From positions 1 to 48,046 of the forward strand of contig JACQWV010000078.1 in NCBI GenBank assembly GCA_016209085.1: a stretch of 48,046 bases of DNA, written 5' to 3'. This document shows, in pieces, positions 1-8,160 of the stretch. The DNA is from Elusimicrobiota bacterium. Its GTDB lineage: Bacteria; Elusimicrobiota; Elusimicrobia; Elusimicrobiales; UBA9959. Made by a program: the position numbers and the translations under genes. The notes under the pieces are model-generated. The model did not search any database. It saw nothing but the letters and a program-made list of their open reading frames with translations, and was not told the origin of the DNA. Position 1 is the stretch's first letter, and every line of letters starts with the position of its first letter.

Positions 1-38
1 AGGGCAAATTGAGATTAAGATTGAGGTTGAGAACCAAA

Positions 39-125
39 TGTAGGGGTGCGATTCATCGCACCCGTTGAAAATGGGCTTGATAAATCAAACCCAGATGGAC
101 GGGTCGCATAAATGCGACCCCTACA
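39..125. repeat. Three-hairpin intergenic repeat with tgtagggg ends
   Basis: The ends tgtagggg (39-46) and cccctaca (118-125) are inverted copies. Between them lie three short palindromes, each built as ggg-N-ccc around 45-63, 73-92 and 101-120. A two-hairpin relative with the same ends lies at 12711-12768, and a lone tgtagggg end is at 18048-18055. This is a modular dispersed palindrome; no coding function is apparent. Confidence 0.75.
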
Positions 126-193
126 ACTTATTGTCAGGTAAATGATATATTACGCAATTATTTTAGAAAAGCTAAGCTATTACTTTTGCCCTT

Positions 194-232
194 GTAACTA
201 TTCACTGAACACGGTTTTCAGTGAATAGTTAC
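194..232. repeat. Long perfect hairpin upstream of first gene
   Basis: The arms gtaactattcactga (194-208) and tcagtgaatagttac (218-232) form a 15-bp perfect stem with a 9-nt loop. No T-run follows, so it is not a typical terminator for rightward transcription. A near-identical hairpin lies at 2057-2092, so the pair brackets the gene at 267-1886. Confidence 0.7.
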
Positions 233-266
233 TCTGAATCTCAATCTCAATCTGCGAGGTGGTTAT

Positions 267-1886
267 ATGGGGAGCAGATTTATTGAAAAACATAAAAGAA
301 AATCCATGCTCGGCCTGCTGTTCCTCTTGTTCGGGGGGAAAGCCAGATACATTGCCATTCTTCTGGTCGCGGCCGGCCTGTCAATGCCTTTTGTGGTTAC
401 CACCGAGACCTTGGGCAGAATCGTGGCTTTTCCTGCTGTGTCTTCTTTTCTGCAGACCATCGGATTGGGAGGACTTGCTTCTTCATTTCTGCACCCGATG
501 TCCTCGTATTCAGGCGAATCTCTCAAAGCCCTGTTTGACAAAGCGGTTCAAGAAGGAAAAGAGGATTCTTTCTGGAACAAGTTCCTGAGAGGCGTTGCCG
601 GCTCCTCTCTTCCTTCAGGAGAGGATTCCCTTGCGATGATAAGGGGGGGAAAGGAGCTTTTTAACGCTGAACTTAATGTTTCAGAAATTAAAAGCAAAAG
701 CAGGGATGTTAAAGGCGTTGTCAACGAAGATGAAAAATCGCGCGGGGATAACGGCGACGTGGTTGATCTTGAAGGAGGCCTTCTCGCTCAGGCAGGCAAA
801 GGATTGTACGGAGAAGACGGTTTATTAGGGGGAACGGACGGCAGTCTGGGTCAGAATTTGGCGGACAGATACGGAGGCGGCGGTTCGTTTTCCGGGCCTT
901 ACATGAACAGGTCAATGTTTTCAGGCTCAGCCAAATCAATGGGAGCACAGCACCCGAAAGACGGATTGCTCGGCAAGGCCATTTCATACGGGGATTCAAA
1001 AACTCCTCTTCCGGGCGGCGCCGGAAAAGTCAACGTGAAACAGATGGGAAAAGTTTCGGGATTTTCATGGAAAAATGTGGGCTACAAACTCAAGCAAGCC
1101 CAGATGGACGCAAGAATAAGCTCTGGGAAAAGGGGCATGTATCAGTTAGCTGAGACTTTCAGCACCACTGCTGCGGCTTACAAGGGAGCGGCTCCCGAAT
1201 ACCAGGCCGCTTACACAGGCGCCACTTACGACGGCACGGATGTTAACGCTCCTCTGATTGACACTGAAACAGGCGGGGCGGGAGTTCAGACTCCTGACAC
1301 TGCTTTCACCGAAGACATGCTCGGCGGCTCCGAGGAGCTTCAGGAGCTTGCGAACAAATGCGCGGAAGCAGAGGGAACTTACGGCGCTAATATGTCCTAT
1401 CACGCGGACCAGATGAGCTCGGTTGCAAGCACCCTGGGCAGTCCGCCCAAATGCTGCAAGTGCGGAGCTGTTCAGACATGGAACGGGAAAATAGACCAGA
1501 TTAAGAGCCACTGCGAGGCGTATAATACAAACGGCGCGCTTCTGGCCCAGGAATGTCAGACCAACCCTGACCCAATGGACTGCAACAGTTACAGTAAATA
1601 CAAAATAAGCTGCTGCAGCAAGTGGAAATGCTGGCTTTCAATAATTCTCGCCATTCTTCTTATTGTGGTTGGATTGCTTTTAGGCGGTTTCATCGGAATT
1701 GTTTTGATTGCAGTCGGAGTGTTAATGCTTGCTTCAGAGCTGGGTATAATCGGCGGCGCTTTGGGCGCTGTCGGAGCCGCGCTTACCGGTTTCTTTACCG
1801 GAACCGACAAATCCAAAGACGCTGCTAATGTAAGCGTACAGATTAATAAAAAAGAAGACATATCAGGCGACAATCAGCAGCAGTAA
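267..1886 (+). CDS. Unrecognised membrane protein with cysteine-rich domain
   Basis: This 539-aa protein matches no family I recognise. Residues about 12-45 are a basic stretch followed by a hydrophobic segment, either an uncleaved anchor or a signal sequence. The middle is Gly/Ser/Asp-rich and probably disordered. About residues 370-455 carry many cysteines, including a KCCKCG motif and a CCSKWKCW motif just before the C-terminal membrane region, suggesting disulfides or metal binding. Residues about 455-515 form two or three Gly/Ala/Leu-rich membrane segments. The ATG at 267 follows a GAGGTGG stretch, a fair ribosome binding site. The next large gene (2745) has a similar plan of short cytoplasmic start, one anchor and a long external part, so both may belong to one envelope structure; that link is inference from position and architecture. 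Confidence 0.7.
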   Translation: MGSRFIEKHKRKSMLGLLFLLFGGKARYIAILLVAAGLSMPFVVTTETLGRIVAFPAVSSFLQTIGLGGLASSFLHPMSSYSGESLKALFDKAVQEGKEDSFWNKFLRGVAGSSLPSGEDSLAMIRGGKELFNAELNVSEIKSKSRDVKGVVNEDEKSRGDNGDVVDLEGGLLAQAGKGLYGEDGLLGGTDGSLGQNLADRYGGGGSFSGPYMNRSMFSGSAKSMGAQHPKDGLLGKAISYGDSKTPLPGGAGKVNVKQMGKVSGFSWKNVGYKLKQAQMDARISSGKRGMYQLAETFSTTAAAYKGAAPEYQAAYTGATYDGTDVNAPLIDTETGGAGVQTPDTAFTEDMLGGSEELQELANKCAEAEGTYGANMSYHADQMSSVASTLGSPPKCCKCGAVQTWNGKIDQIKSHCEAYNTNGALLAQECQTNPDPMDCNSYSKYKISCCSKWKCWLSIILAILLIVVGLLLGGFIGIVLIAVGVLMLASELGIIGGALGAVGAALTGFFTGTDKSKDAANVSVQINKKEDISGDNQQQ

Positions 1887-1939
1887 AAAGCAGTTTAAGG
1901 CTAAGGTTTAGGTTAAGTAATTTAGTTCTCAACCTTAAC

Positions 1940-2092
1940 GTAAAACATCAGTAAACCACATGGTTTACTGATGTTTTACCCAGGCAAAATTTGGTTTTTT
2001 AGTTCTTTAAAAGAATTTTTTATAAAAGAACCTAAAACAGACCAAATTTTGCTTAGGTAAATATTCACTGACGGTGTTCAGTGAATATTTAC
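1940..2092. repeat. Cluster of nested palindromes
   Basis: Three palindromes lie in a row. The first has 19-nt arms, 1940-1958 and 1961-1979, with almost no loop. The second pairs gcaaaatttggt (1984-1995) with accaaattttgc (2041-2052) and holds an inner imperfect ttctttt/aaaagaa pair. The third is a 15-bp hairpin, 2057-2071 with 2078-2092. The block fills most of the 1887-2328 gap. It could end transcription of the upstream gene or be a non-coding mobile element. Confidence 0.75.
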
Positions 2093-2169
2093 GTTAGGCC
2101 CTTTATACTACGCTTATGTAGGCCCGATGACTCTTTTCATTGCAACGAATATTAGTTAAACTATACTTA

Positions 2170-2290
2170 GAGAATTTTGAATTATGAATTTTGAATTCTT
2201 AATTAGGACAGAACTTAAGAGAATTTTGAATTATGAATTTTGAATTCTTAATTAGGACAGAACTTAAGAGAATTTTGAATTATGAATTCT
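2170..2290. repeat. 49-bp tandem repeat, about 2.4 copies
   Basis: Copies start with gagaattttgaattatgaa at 2170, 2219 and 2268, a period of 49 bp. The first two copies are nearly identical and the third diverges after about 20 nt. Units consist of gaattatgaatt-type words also found inverted at 2694-2732 and around 10440-10515. There are no unique spacers, so this is not a CRISPR array. Confidence 0.8.
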
Positions 2291-2340
2291 AAATTTTTAA
2301 TTAATTAAGACTGAAATAAAAAAATTTTTTGAGAAAATTT

Positions 2341-2748
2341 ATGGAAGAAAAAAATATAGTTAGAGAGAAAACCTACGATTTTGCGTTGAAAATAATAAGA
2401 TTTTACAAAGATTTGCTTGAGAAAAATGAATTTGTTCTTTCTAAACAGCTGGTTCGTTGTGGAACAAGTATAGGCGCAAATGTTGAAGAAGCATTGGCTG
2501 GTCAAAGCAGGAAAGATTTTCTGTCTAAGATGTCAATTGCCTCAAAAGAAGCAAGGGAGTGCAACTACTGGTTAAGACTTATGCGTGATGGAAAATATAT
2601 AGAAGGAGAAAATTTACAAGATTTTATAGATAAGTCAGATGAATTAATAAAAATATTAACTTCTATTGTAAAAACCACCAGTCAAAGCAGATTGCAATTC
2701 AAAATTAAAAATTCACAATTCAAAATTAAAAATGTGGAGGAATTATGA
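2341..2748 (+). CDS. Four-helix-bundle protein (23S rRNA IVS/S23-like)
   Basis: A 135-aa protein of the four-helix-bundle family named after proteins in 23S rRNA intervening sequences, related to the Avd accessory proteins of diversity-generating retroelements. Family hallmarks visible are VREKTYDFALKIIRFYK at the start, then LVRCGTSIGANVEEAL, then KEARECNYWLRL. ATG 2341 fits the family start; an in-frame TTG at 2329 is possible. The last 15 or so residues (QFKIKNSQFKIKN) are encoded by the AT-rich repeat that follows, so the gene appears to have taken its tail from flanking repeat DNA. The stop overlaps the ATG of the next gene (ATGA). No reverse transcriptase is nearby. Molecular role is unknown. 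Confidence 0.85.
   Translation: MEEKNIVREKTYDFALKIIRFYKDLLEKNEFVLSKQLVRCGTSIGANVEEALAGQSRKDFLSKMSIASKEARECNYWLRLMRDGKYIEGENLQDFIDKSDELIKILTSIVKTTSQSRLQFKIKNSQFKIKNVEEL
2694..2732. repeat. AT-rich repeat copy in gene tail (caattcaaaattaaaaa)
   Basis: Two tandem caattcaaaattaaaaa units form the 3' end of the four-helix-bundle gene. They are roughly the inverse of the gaattttgaattatgaatt units at 2170-2290, so the gene is bracketed by inverted copies of one repeat type. Confidence 0.65.
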
Positions 2749-5700
2749 ATTACTTTAAAAATGACGATGAAGACAAAGGCGGAGCGCCTCTTGTCAGACC
2801 AGCATTCAAAAAGACAGGGCCTTTGAACCTGGGCAAGGCCGCCCTCAGCCTTAAAGAGAGAATAAAAAGCCTCTCCAAAAAAGACATTGCTTTTGTTCTT
2901 GTGGGTTTGAGCGTGCTTGTGATGGCTCCTGTGGTTGAATATTTTGTGAGCAAGCCTTCCAAAGACAACCTGCTTACTCCGGGATTCGGTTCAAGAGACG
3001 CGTCTGACGCGGCTGCTATTTACGAGCCCGGAATACACGGTCTTTCAGCAGGTTCGCCTGACGGCACGGGCGAAGTCATAACCCCGTTGAGCGCGAGGGA
3101 CCCGCTTTCTCTGATTCTGGGTCCGAAGACTCCGACTCCTGCTCCCGCTCCCACAGGAATGGATTTGAAGGATGCTGTTAAAGACATGGCAAAAAGCGCT
3201 TATACTGAAGCAAGCAAAGCAGCGCCCATGCCTACTCCGGTGCCGAAACTCCAGGCTTCATTAAGAGGCTTCGGTTCTTTCTTCGGAGGCGGAGACAGCA
3301 CGAGAACAGCGGGCTTGTCAGGCGGACAGATTATCGGAACCGCCAAAAAAGCTTCTTCAAAATCTACGGACAGAACCCTGCTCAGTCCCACTGCCATGCC
3401 CGGTTACAGGGGGGTTGCTTCAAACATTCCCAATGCAGCCAGCAAAGGCGCTTATGAAAAATTGAGGAACATGGCTGATAGAGCCGCCGGCCACATGCCG
3501 GGAGGCAGCGCAACCCTCTCTCTGGAAAAAGCAGCCGCGGATTCGGTCAAAGCCGATCCTGCGGCGGGCGGCGACGGATGGGGAGCAAAAGGCGATAAAA
3601 TTGACAGGCCTTCCGGCTCAAGCATCAGGGATTACAAATCCTCCAGCATTCCTGACGAATGCAGCAAGAGTCTTGCAGCCAAGCTGGCTTGCAAGGCTGC
3701 TGAAAGAGAGGCTGATTTTCAAGAATGGCTAGATCACGGAATTAAAAAGGATATTATACAAACCATGCTTGACAGCATAGTCAAAGACGGAATAATCAAG
3801 CCTATAGGAGAATTGGTAAAAGGCACGACTGAAGATTTATTGGGAATGGGGCCGCCTCCGCCGTCATTTTGCTGGCAGCCTGCAAATTACAATCCTTCTA
3901 CAGGAGCGTGGAACCCTCCTGCAATTCCGGATAAACCATGGTCCGAGAATTGTAAAGTTTATGGCGCAGTTCCGTATAAATATTTTCCAGGCGGTAAAGA
4001 TAAAGCAGGGGGAGATTTATTGAATTGTCTGTGCGGTTATGGTTCAAAACCTACTGTTGGCCAACCTGGTTCAGGCGGTTCGTCTCCTTCGCCGAATCCC
4101 AATCCAACGCCTACGCCCATAACGCAGAATTATTATGAGAAAGTTCAGAATGCTCTTAAAAGCGCTAAACTGTCTGCGGATGAGTCGCTTCAAATTCTTG
4201 CAAAACCGTCATGGAGCCAGGAAGATATAGGAAATTTGAATACAAAAATGGTAGAGGGAATGACGGCGTCTCTGAAAGAAGCAGCGGGGCACTGCAGTGA
4301 CTTTGCAGACTATATCAGCAAGGAACAGAAGAAGATAGAGGGAACGGTTGAGTTTCTGAAAATAGAGGCTACGCCGCTTTCAGGCCAGGTTGCATCTGCA
4401 TCTAACCTAACAAAGACTGCTGATGAAAAAGTTAAGAAAACTTTGAAAACACGGCTTGCCAATGAACAATCTATGCAAGACTATGTTAAACTTGCGTGCG
4501 GAGAAACTCAGAATATTGATGCTTGTAATTTTGCCACTCAGCCGGTAAATAGCGAAGAAATTGTGAAAAAATTCGGGAAGGATATGGGCTATCTTTCAGC
4601 TCTTGGCCATGACGCTGGCGAATTGAATAATAATATAGAAAATGCAAGCGTAGTTTCGGCCAGAATGCCAAAAGCTTATAATAACGTAATATCGCAGGCT
4701 GATAAGGTCAGCGGGAATCTGAACGGACATTCCACTTCCTTAAAAGGAATGTCCCAAGACATTGCCAAGAAGGATGTCGCGATTACGGACGCATTAAAAG
4801 CTGTTTCAGAAACGCCCACTCCGGAAGTAATAGAGCAGACAAGAAAAACCCTCAACGAGATTCTTGGATTTCTTGTCCTGGACGAATTGAATGAACAGCC
4901 GGCAATAGAAGCCGGAATAGTCTCAAAACCGCTCCTTTATGCGCGGGCAGGCTCTTCGGATATTTCTTACAGGGACGCTCCTGCTTCCGTAAAGACAGTG
5001 GATAAAAGCGTTTATCTGAGAATAATGCAGATTATAGGCAAACTTCCGGAAGACGATGTCCTTGAAAGCGTCTGGTGGAATACGAACAACCCGTTCCCGG
5101 GGACCGATGTCCAGCCTGACGACCCTGAAAGCAGGCCGCTTGTAAGGATGGACAAAAGAATAAAGAACACTGAAGTATCGGCAAAAGCAAAGAAAGATGA
5201 AATAGATAAATATAAAAACAGCATGATTGCGGCAAAAAAATCAGCGCAGGATATAATAGACGCGGTCAAAGGAATGACAAGCGGGGAGGTTGAAAATCCG
5301 CCGGGAACAGGCACCACAAATCCGCCCGGTCTTACTTCTGCAGGCGTTGTCAGAAAAGCCGACGATGTGCTTAAAGACACTTACGGTTATTATGCTCCGG
5401 ACAGAGGGAGATATGACGATGTCGTAGGCAGCAAAAACTGCAAATCAGTCACATGCAGAGGCAAGTTAACGGCTGCGAAGGGGCATCTTGATGACATGGA
5501 GCGTTTTAGAAACGAAGTCGGGGAACTTAAAAAACAGGCCCAGGAACCCAAAGCCGACCTTGCATACATAAATACCAGGCTGGACCAGCTGAAAACCAAA
5601 ATAGAAGATTCTCATGATAAAGGAAATTCTCAAGATGACTTCATAGGGAATATAACAGAAGCCGAGAGATTGGCCGGCATAAAACCGAAACCGTCCACAG

Positions 5701-6149
5701 GAACCACAAAACCGCCGGTTACGGTGATTGTCAACCAGAATACAACAGTCGGACAGAATGTCGGAGTGGGCGTGAATGCTAACGCAAATGCGAATGCGGA
5801 TGCAGACGCAAATGCTTCCAATGTCAACATCAACAAGCCCAAGCCCGCTGTCGGCACGACACAACCTCAACCGAAGCCAAAAGCGAAGAAGAGCTTTTCT
5901 TTGCCCATGGCTGGCGGGACATCTATGAATGTAGCAACTCCTGATAATTCCGGAGAGACTGTGACTTATACAGGCAGCCATAGAGAAGGAATGAAATGGC
6001 TGTATAAATACGAGGTGGTCTGTACCAGAAGAGCCGATAATCAATTCAAGATAGAAAGCGTGCAGAGAACAAAAGCGCTTTTTACTACGGGTATTACGAT
6101 AGGAGGGCCGGAGCCGGTATCCGGCTACAAAGATAGAGTTTGTAAGTAG
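2745..6149 (+). CDS. Very large unrecognised membrane-anchored protein
   Basis: A 1134-aa protein with no family I can name. Residues about 1-45 are a charged, probably cytoplasmic segment; about 48-66 are one membrane span (AFVLVGLSVLVMAPVVEYF); the rest should lie outside the cytoplasm. It has Pro/Thr linkers (PTPAPAPTG, PNPNPTPTP), long predicted-helical stretches about residues 450-900 rich in Lys, Asp and Ala, and a low-complexity NANANANADADANA tract near residue 1020. Scattered cysteines lie at residues about 300-430 and near the C-terminus. The start follows a GGAGG site at 2736-2740 and overlaps the preceding stop. It shares its layout with the 267-1886 product. A filamentous or surface-complex role is a guess. 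Confidence 0.75.
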   Translation: MNYFKNDDEDKGGAPLVRPAFKKTGPLNLGKAALSLKERIKSLSKKDIAFVLVGLSVLVMAPVVEYFVSKPSKDNLLTPGFGSRDASDAAAIYEPGIHGLSAGSPDGTGEVITPLSARDPLSLILGPKTPTPAPAPTGMDLKDAVKDMAKSAYTEASKAAPMPTPVPKLQASLRGFGSFFGGGDSTRTAGLSGGQIIGTAKKASSKSTDRTLLSPTAMPGYRGVASNIPNAASKGAYEKLRNMADRAAGHMPGGSATLSLEKAAADSVKADPAAGGDGWGAKGDKIDRPSGSSIRDYKSSSIPDECSKSLAAKLACKAAEREADFQEWLDHGIKKDIIQTMLDSIVKDGIIKPIGELVKGTTEDLLGMGPPPPSFCWQPANYNPSTGAWNPPAIPDKPWSENCKVYGAVPYKYFPGGKDKAGGDLLNCLCGYGSKPTVGQPGSGGSSPSPNPNPTPTPITQNYYEKVQNALKSAKLSADESLQILAKPSWSQEDIGNLNTKMVEGMTASLKEAAGHCSDFADYISKEQKKIEGTVEFLKIEATPLSGQVASASNLTKTADEKVKKTLKTRLANEQSMQDYVKLACGETQNIDACNFATQPVNSEEIVKKFGKDMGYLSALGHDAGELNNNIENASVVSARMPKAYNNVISQADKVSGNLNGHSTSLKGMSQDIAKKDVAITDALKAVSETPTPEVIEQTRKTLNEILGFLVLDELNEQPAIEAGIVSKPLLYARAGSSDISYRDAPASVKTVDKSVYLRIMQIIGKLPEDDVLESVWWNTNNPFPGTDVQPDDPESRPLVRMDKRIKNTEVSAKAKKDEIDKYKNSMIAAKKSAQDIIDAVKGMTSGEVENPPGTGTTNPPGLTSAGVVRKADDVLKDTYGYYAPDRGRYDDVVGSKNCKSVTCRGKLTAAKGHLDDMERFRNEVGELKKQAQEPKADLAYINTRLDQLKTKIEDSHDKGNSQDDFIGNITEAERLAGIKPKPSTGTTKPPVTVIVNQNTTVGQNVGVGVNANANANADADANASNVNINKPKPAVGTTQPQPKPKAKKSFSLPMAGGTSMNVATPDNSGETVTYTGSHREGMKWLYKYEVVCTRRADNQFKIESVQRTKALFTTGITIGGPEPVSGYKDRVCK

Positions 6150-6151
6150 CT

Positions 6152-6196
6152 GCAAAGCGAAGCTTTGCCCAAAAGAATGCAGAGCTAACGCTCTGC
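6152..6196. repeat. Two short hairpins right after the stop codon
   Basis: The first is gcaaagc-gaa-gctttgc (6152-6168), starting 3 nt after the stop. The second is gcagagc-taac-gctctgc (6179-6196). The core GCGAAGC is known to form an unusually stable mini-hairpin. A close relative, ggcagagc-gaa-gctctgcc, lies just after the stop of the gene ending at 35274. Confidence 0.7.
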
Positions 6197-6252
6197 CGCT
6201 ACAGTTCAAATGTAAAAGGACTGGTAACGTCAGTACCCTAAATTCTAACCCC

Positions 6253-6285
6253 GCCCTGCATTGTATTGGTGCAGGGCTTTTTTTT
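6253..6285 (+). terminator. Rho-independent terminator
   Basis: gccctgca (6253-6260) pairs with tgcagggc (6270-6277) over a 9-nt loop, followed directly by eight T residues (6278-6285). It should end the transcript of the 1134-aa protein gene. This is the clearest intrinsic terminator in the window. Confidence 0.9.
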
Positions 6286-6295
6286 ATATAATATT

Positions 6296-6353
6296 TACCC
6301 TGTGAAATAATTCGCCTATGGCGGATTGCCGCAAAGCGGCATTTCACAGGGTA
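6296..6353. repeat. Cloverleaf palindromic element
   Basis: Outer arms taccctgtgaaat (6296-6308) and atttcacagggta (6341-6353) are perfect inverted repeats. Inside are two smaller hairpins, cgcc/ggcg around 6313-6323 and gccgc-aaa-gcggc (6328-6340). The same plan, with related ends, is found inside comEC at 12336-12391. Confidence 0.8.
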
Positions 6354-6359
6354 AACTTA

Positions 6360-7178
6360 ATGAAATTATTCCTGATAATATCAGTTGGTGTTAATCTGTG
6401 TTTTGCAGTTGAAAATCAAAAAGTAGGCGTTTCCAAGCCTTCCCTGAATTCATGGTACAACGAGATAAGCAAACCCGACTGCCGGCTGGTTAACTTCTCT
6501 CCTGTCCCGGAAACAACCCAGTCAGAAACCATTCATCTTGAAAGCGCGGAAAGAATGGAATACTGCGTTGAAGGGCGGAACTGCAAGGCCGCAAAGCCCG
6601 GCGGAATTCACAAAAAGAATGTCAGAATTGAAATCCATCCCGCCACTACGGCGTTGGCGGGCGGGCCCGGTCAAATGTATCCGTGGGAATACAATCTTTT
6701 TAAAATCTGTCTGAAAGGATACAGGCTCTGGGTTGAACAGATTGAAACGGCTTATGATTACCGCATTCTTCAAAGGAATGAAGGACATTTAGCTATTTTT
6801 GCGGCTGAACCCGGGCCGAAACTTGCAATGGACCCTGACCCAGACGGCATTGGAATGGAGAGTTTCGGCTATAATGCCGGCATAAAAGCCTTTGAAATCG
6901 CTCTGAGGGATAAATGGAGCGGTTATTATCAGGAAAAGACGGAAATAAGAGTTGCTCTTTATAAAGACGGATTCTGGTCGGACAAAAAAATAGGAGAATG
7001 GATTTTTACAGAAAAGGTCTCTCCGCAATACAGAATAACTCTGGCCGCCTACATCACCGGCTCTTTGGGCTCCGGGAAATATTATGTCAGATGGAAATTC
7101 CGGCGGCTGGATGACAGAGTCTCAAATGCGGTCTCAGTTGATAAAGGCAAAACGCAGGCGATAAAGGTGATAAGATGA
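6360..7178 (+). CDS. Secreted protein of unknown function
   Basis: A 272-aa product if it starts at ATG 6360, which gives a good signal peptide (MKLFLIISVGVNLCFA). An upstream in-frame ATG at 6318 would translate part of the cloverleaf repeat and mask the signal, so I reject it. The mature part has a few cysteines and many aromatic and charged residues, and the second half looks beta-rich (RVALYKDGFWSDKKIGEW, then YYVRWKFRRL). I do not recognise a domain. The gene ends inside a 42-bp repeat shared with 35307-35348. It lies between a terminator and a probable outer-membrane protein gene, consistent with an envelope role. Confidence 0.7.
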   Translation: MKLFLIISVGVNLCFAVENQKVGVSKPSLNSWYNEISKPDCRLVNFSPVPETTQSETIHLESAERMEYCVEGRNCKAAKPGGIHKKNVRIEIHPATTALAGGPGQMYPWEYNLFKICLKGYRLWVEQIETAYDYRILQRNEGHLAIFAAEPGPKLAMDPDPDGIGMESFGYNAGIKAFEIALRDKWSGYYQEKTEIRVALYKDGFWSDKKIGEWIFTEKVSPQYRITLAAYITGSLGSGKYYVRWKFRRLDDRVSNAVSVDKGKTQAIKVIR

Positions 7179-7204
7179 TAAGGTGATAAGCAAGACAAAG
7201 GCAG
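7163..7204. repeat. 42-bp dispersed repeat, copy 1
   Basis: The sequence beginning aaaggtgataagatgataag differs at one position from 35307-35348. This copy covers the last codons and the stop of the upstream gene, so the repeat supplies its C-terminus. Confidence 0.8.
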
Positions 7205-7250
7205 GAAAATTCATATAATAGTATAAAGAAGTATTTCAACAAAATCAATT

Positions 7251-7297
7251 ACCCCCACTGTTTCTCCCCCTTATAAAGGGGGAGATGAAGAGGGGGT
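7251..7297. repeat. Nested hairpin (accccc...gggggt)
   Basis: Outer accccc (7251-7256) and gggggt (7292-7297) enclose tctccccctt (7263-7272) and aagggggaga (7276-7285). It lies 15 nt upstream of the next start codon and could fold in the leader of that mRNA, but it looks like a common intergenic repeat type rather than a specific regulator. Confidence 0.65.
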
Positions 7298-7311
7298 AAA
7301 AAGGAGCAAAA

Positions 7312-8160
7312 ATGAAAAAGATAATGTTTGCAGCGGTTTTGACAATGTTCGGCTCATTGGCTAACGCTTATTTTGACGGAGGCGCTTCCGTGACAACCGG
7401 CCCGGACGGCTACAGGGGGACTGATATATATTTGATAATAGGCGGGAATAATTTATGGATAAAACCCTCGCTTTCCTCCTATACTTCGGACATCCTGGAC
7501 GAGACATACAAAACCTACAAGGTCCGCGGCGGTTTTGAGGCCGACGTGTACACGCTGGCCGGAGAGGCCGGAACGACCCCGGAGATAAACGGATATTCAA
7601 ACAAATTTTTCGGCGGAGACATAACGTTATCTCTGACGCCGGGCGAGGGCGGGAAATCGCGTTTAGCCGGTCCTGGCGCGCGGGCTGGCTCCAGGGGCGG
7701 CCAGGGCGTTACCCGCATAGATGTGGGCGCGGGATTAAAACACAGCATTCATACCCTTGATACGGCCGGGATAGAGAAAGAAACAGGCCAGACTGAGTAT
7801 TCTTTATTTGCCGGGGCAAAGATACTTTCCTCCCATCTGGGGGCCTCTTTCACGGGCTATAGCTACGGGGACGAAAATGCTCTGCCGCTCATAGTCATTC
7901 CGGGCCATAATTTCATTCTCTATGGATACCCCAAGTCAAGCGTCAATGCCCGTTTGGACCTTACAGGATACCCCATGGTTACTCCTTTTGTCTCATATAC
8001 CACAACCAAATACAAGAACAACACGGCCGGCAGTTCGGCTTATCTTTTCGGAGCGTATATTGACCTCAATATGATAGAGGCCAATGTGGGATATCAGATA
8101 TTTGACGGCGGCTCCGGAAAGGATAACTTCATTTCAATAGGCGCCGGCGTAAAGTTTTAA
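7312..8160 (+). CDS. Probable outer-membrane beta-barrel protein
   Basis: A 282-aa protein with a clean signal peptide (MKKIMFAAVLTMFGSLANA, cleavage after ANA). The mature part alternates polar and hydrophobic residues with many Gly, Tyr and Ser, and ends FISIGAGVKF; a terminal Phe in a final beta strand is typical of BAM-assembled barrels. It is preceded by AAGGAG (about 7301). The stop codon directly abuts the ATG of dnaX, so dnaX may be co-translated with it. No specific transport substrate can be read from the sequence. A secreted beta protein that is not a barrel is the main alternative. Confidence 0.6.
   Translation: MKKIMFAAVLTMFGSLANAYFDGGASVTTGPDGYRGTDIYLIIGGNNLWIKPSLSSYTSDILDETYKTYKVRGGFEADVYTLAGEAGTTPEINGYSNKFFGGDITLSLTPGEGGKSRLAGPGARAGSRGGQGVTRIDVGAGLKHSIHTLDTAGIEKETGQTEYSLFAGAKILSSHLGASFTGYSYGDENALPLIVIPGHNFILYGYPKSSVNARLDLTGYPMVTPFVSYTTTKYKNNTAGSSAYLFGAYIDLNMIEANVGYQIFDGGSGKDNFISIGAGVKF

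Noticed and set aside
2170-2290. Possible CRISPR array
   Set aside because: Units follow each other at 49 bp with no unique spacers and there are no cas genes.
5466-6347. 293-codon leftward frame
   Set aside because: It is antisense to the end of the 1134-aa protein gene and crosses the intrinsic terminator and hairpins; its composition is that of a shadow frame.
6318-6359. Upstream ATG for the secreted protein gene
   Set aside because: It lies inside the cloverleaf repeat and would put 14 residues before a clean signal peptide starting at 6360.
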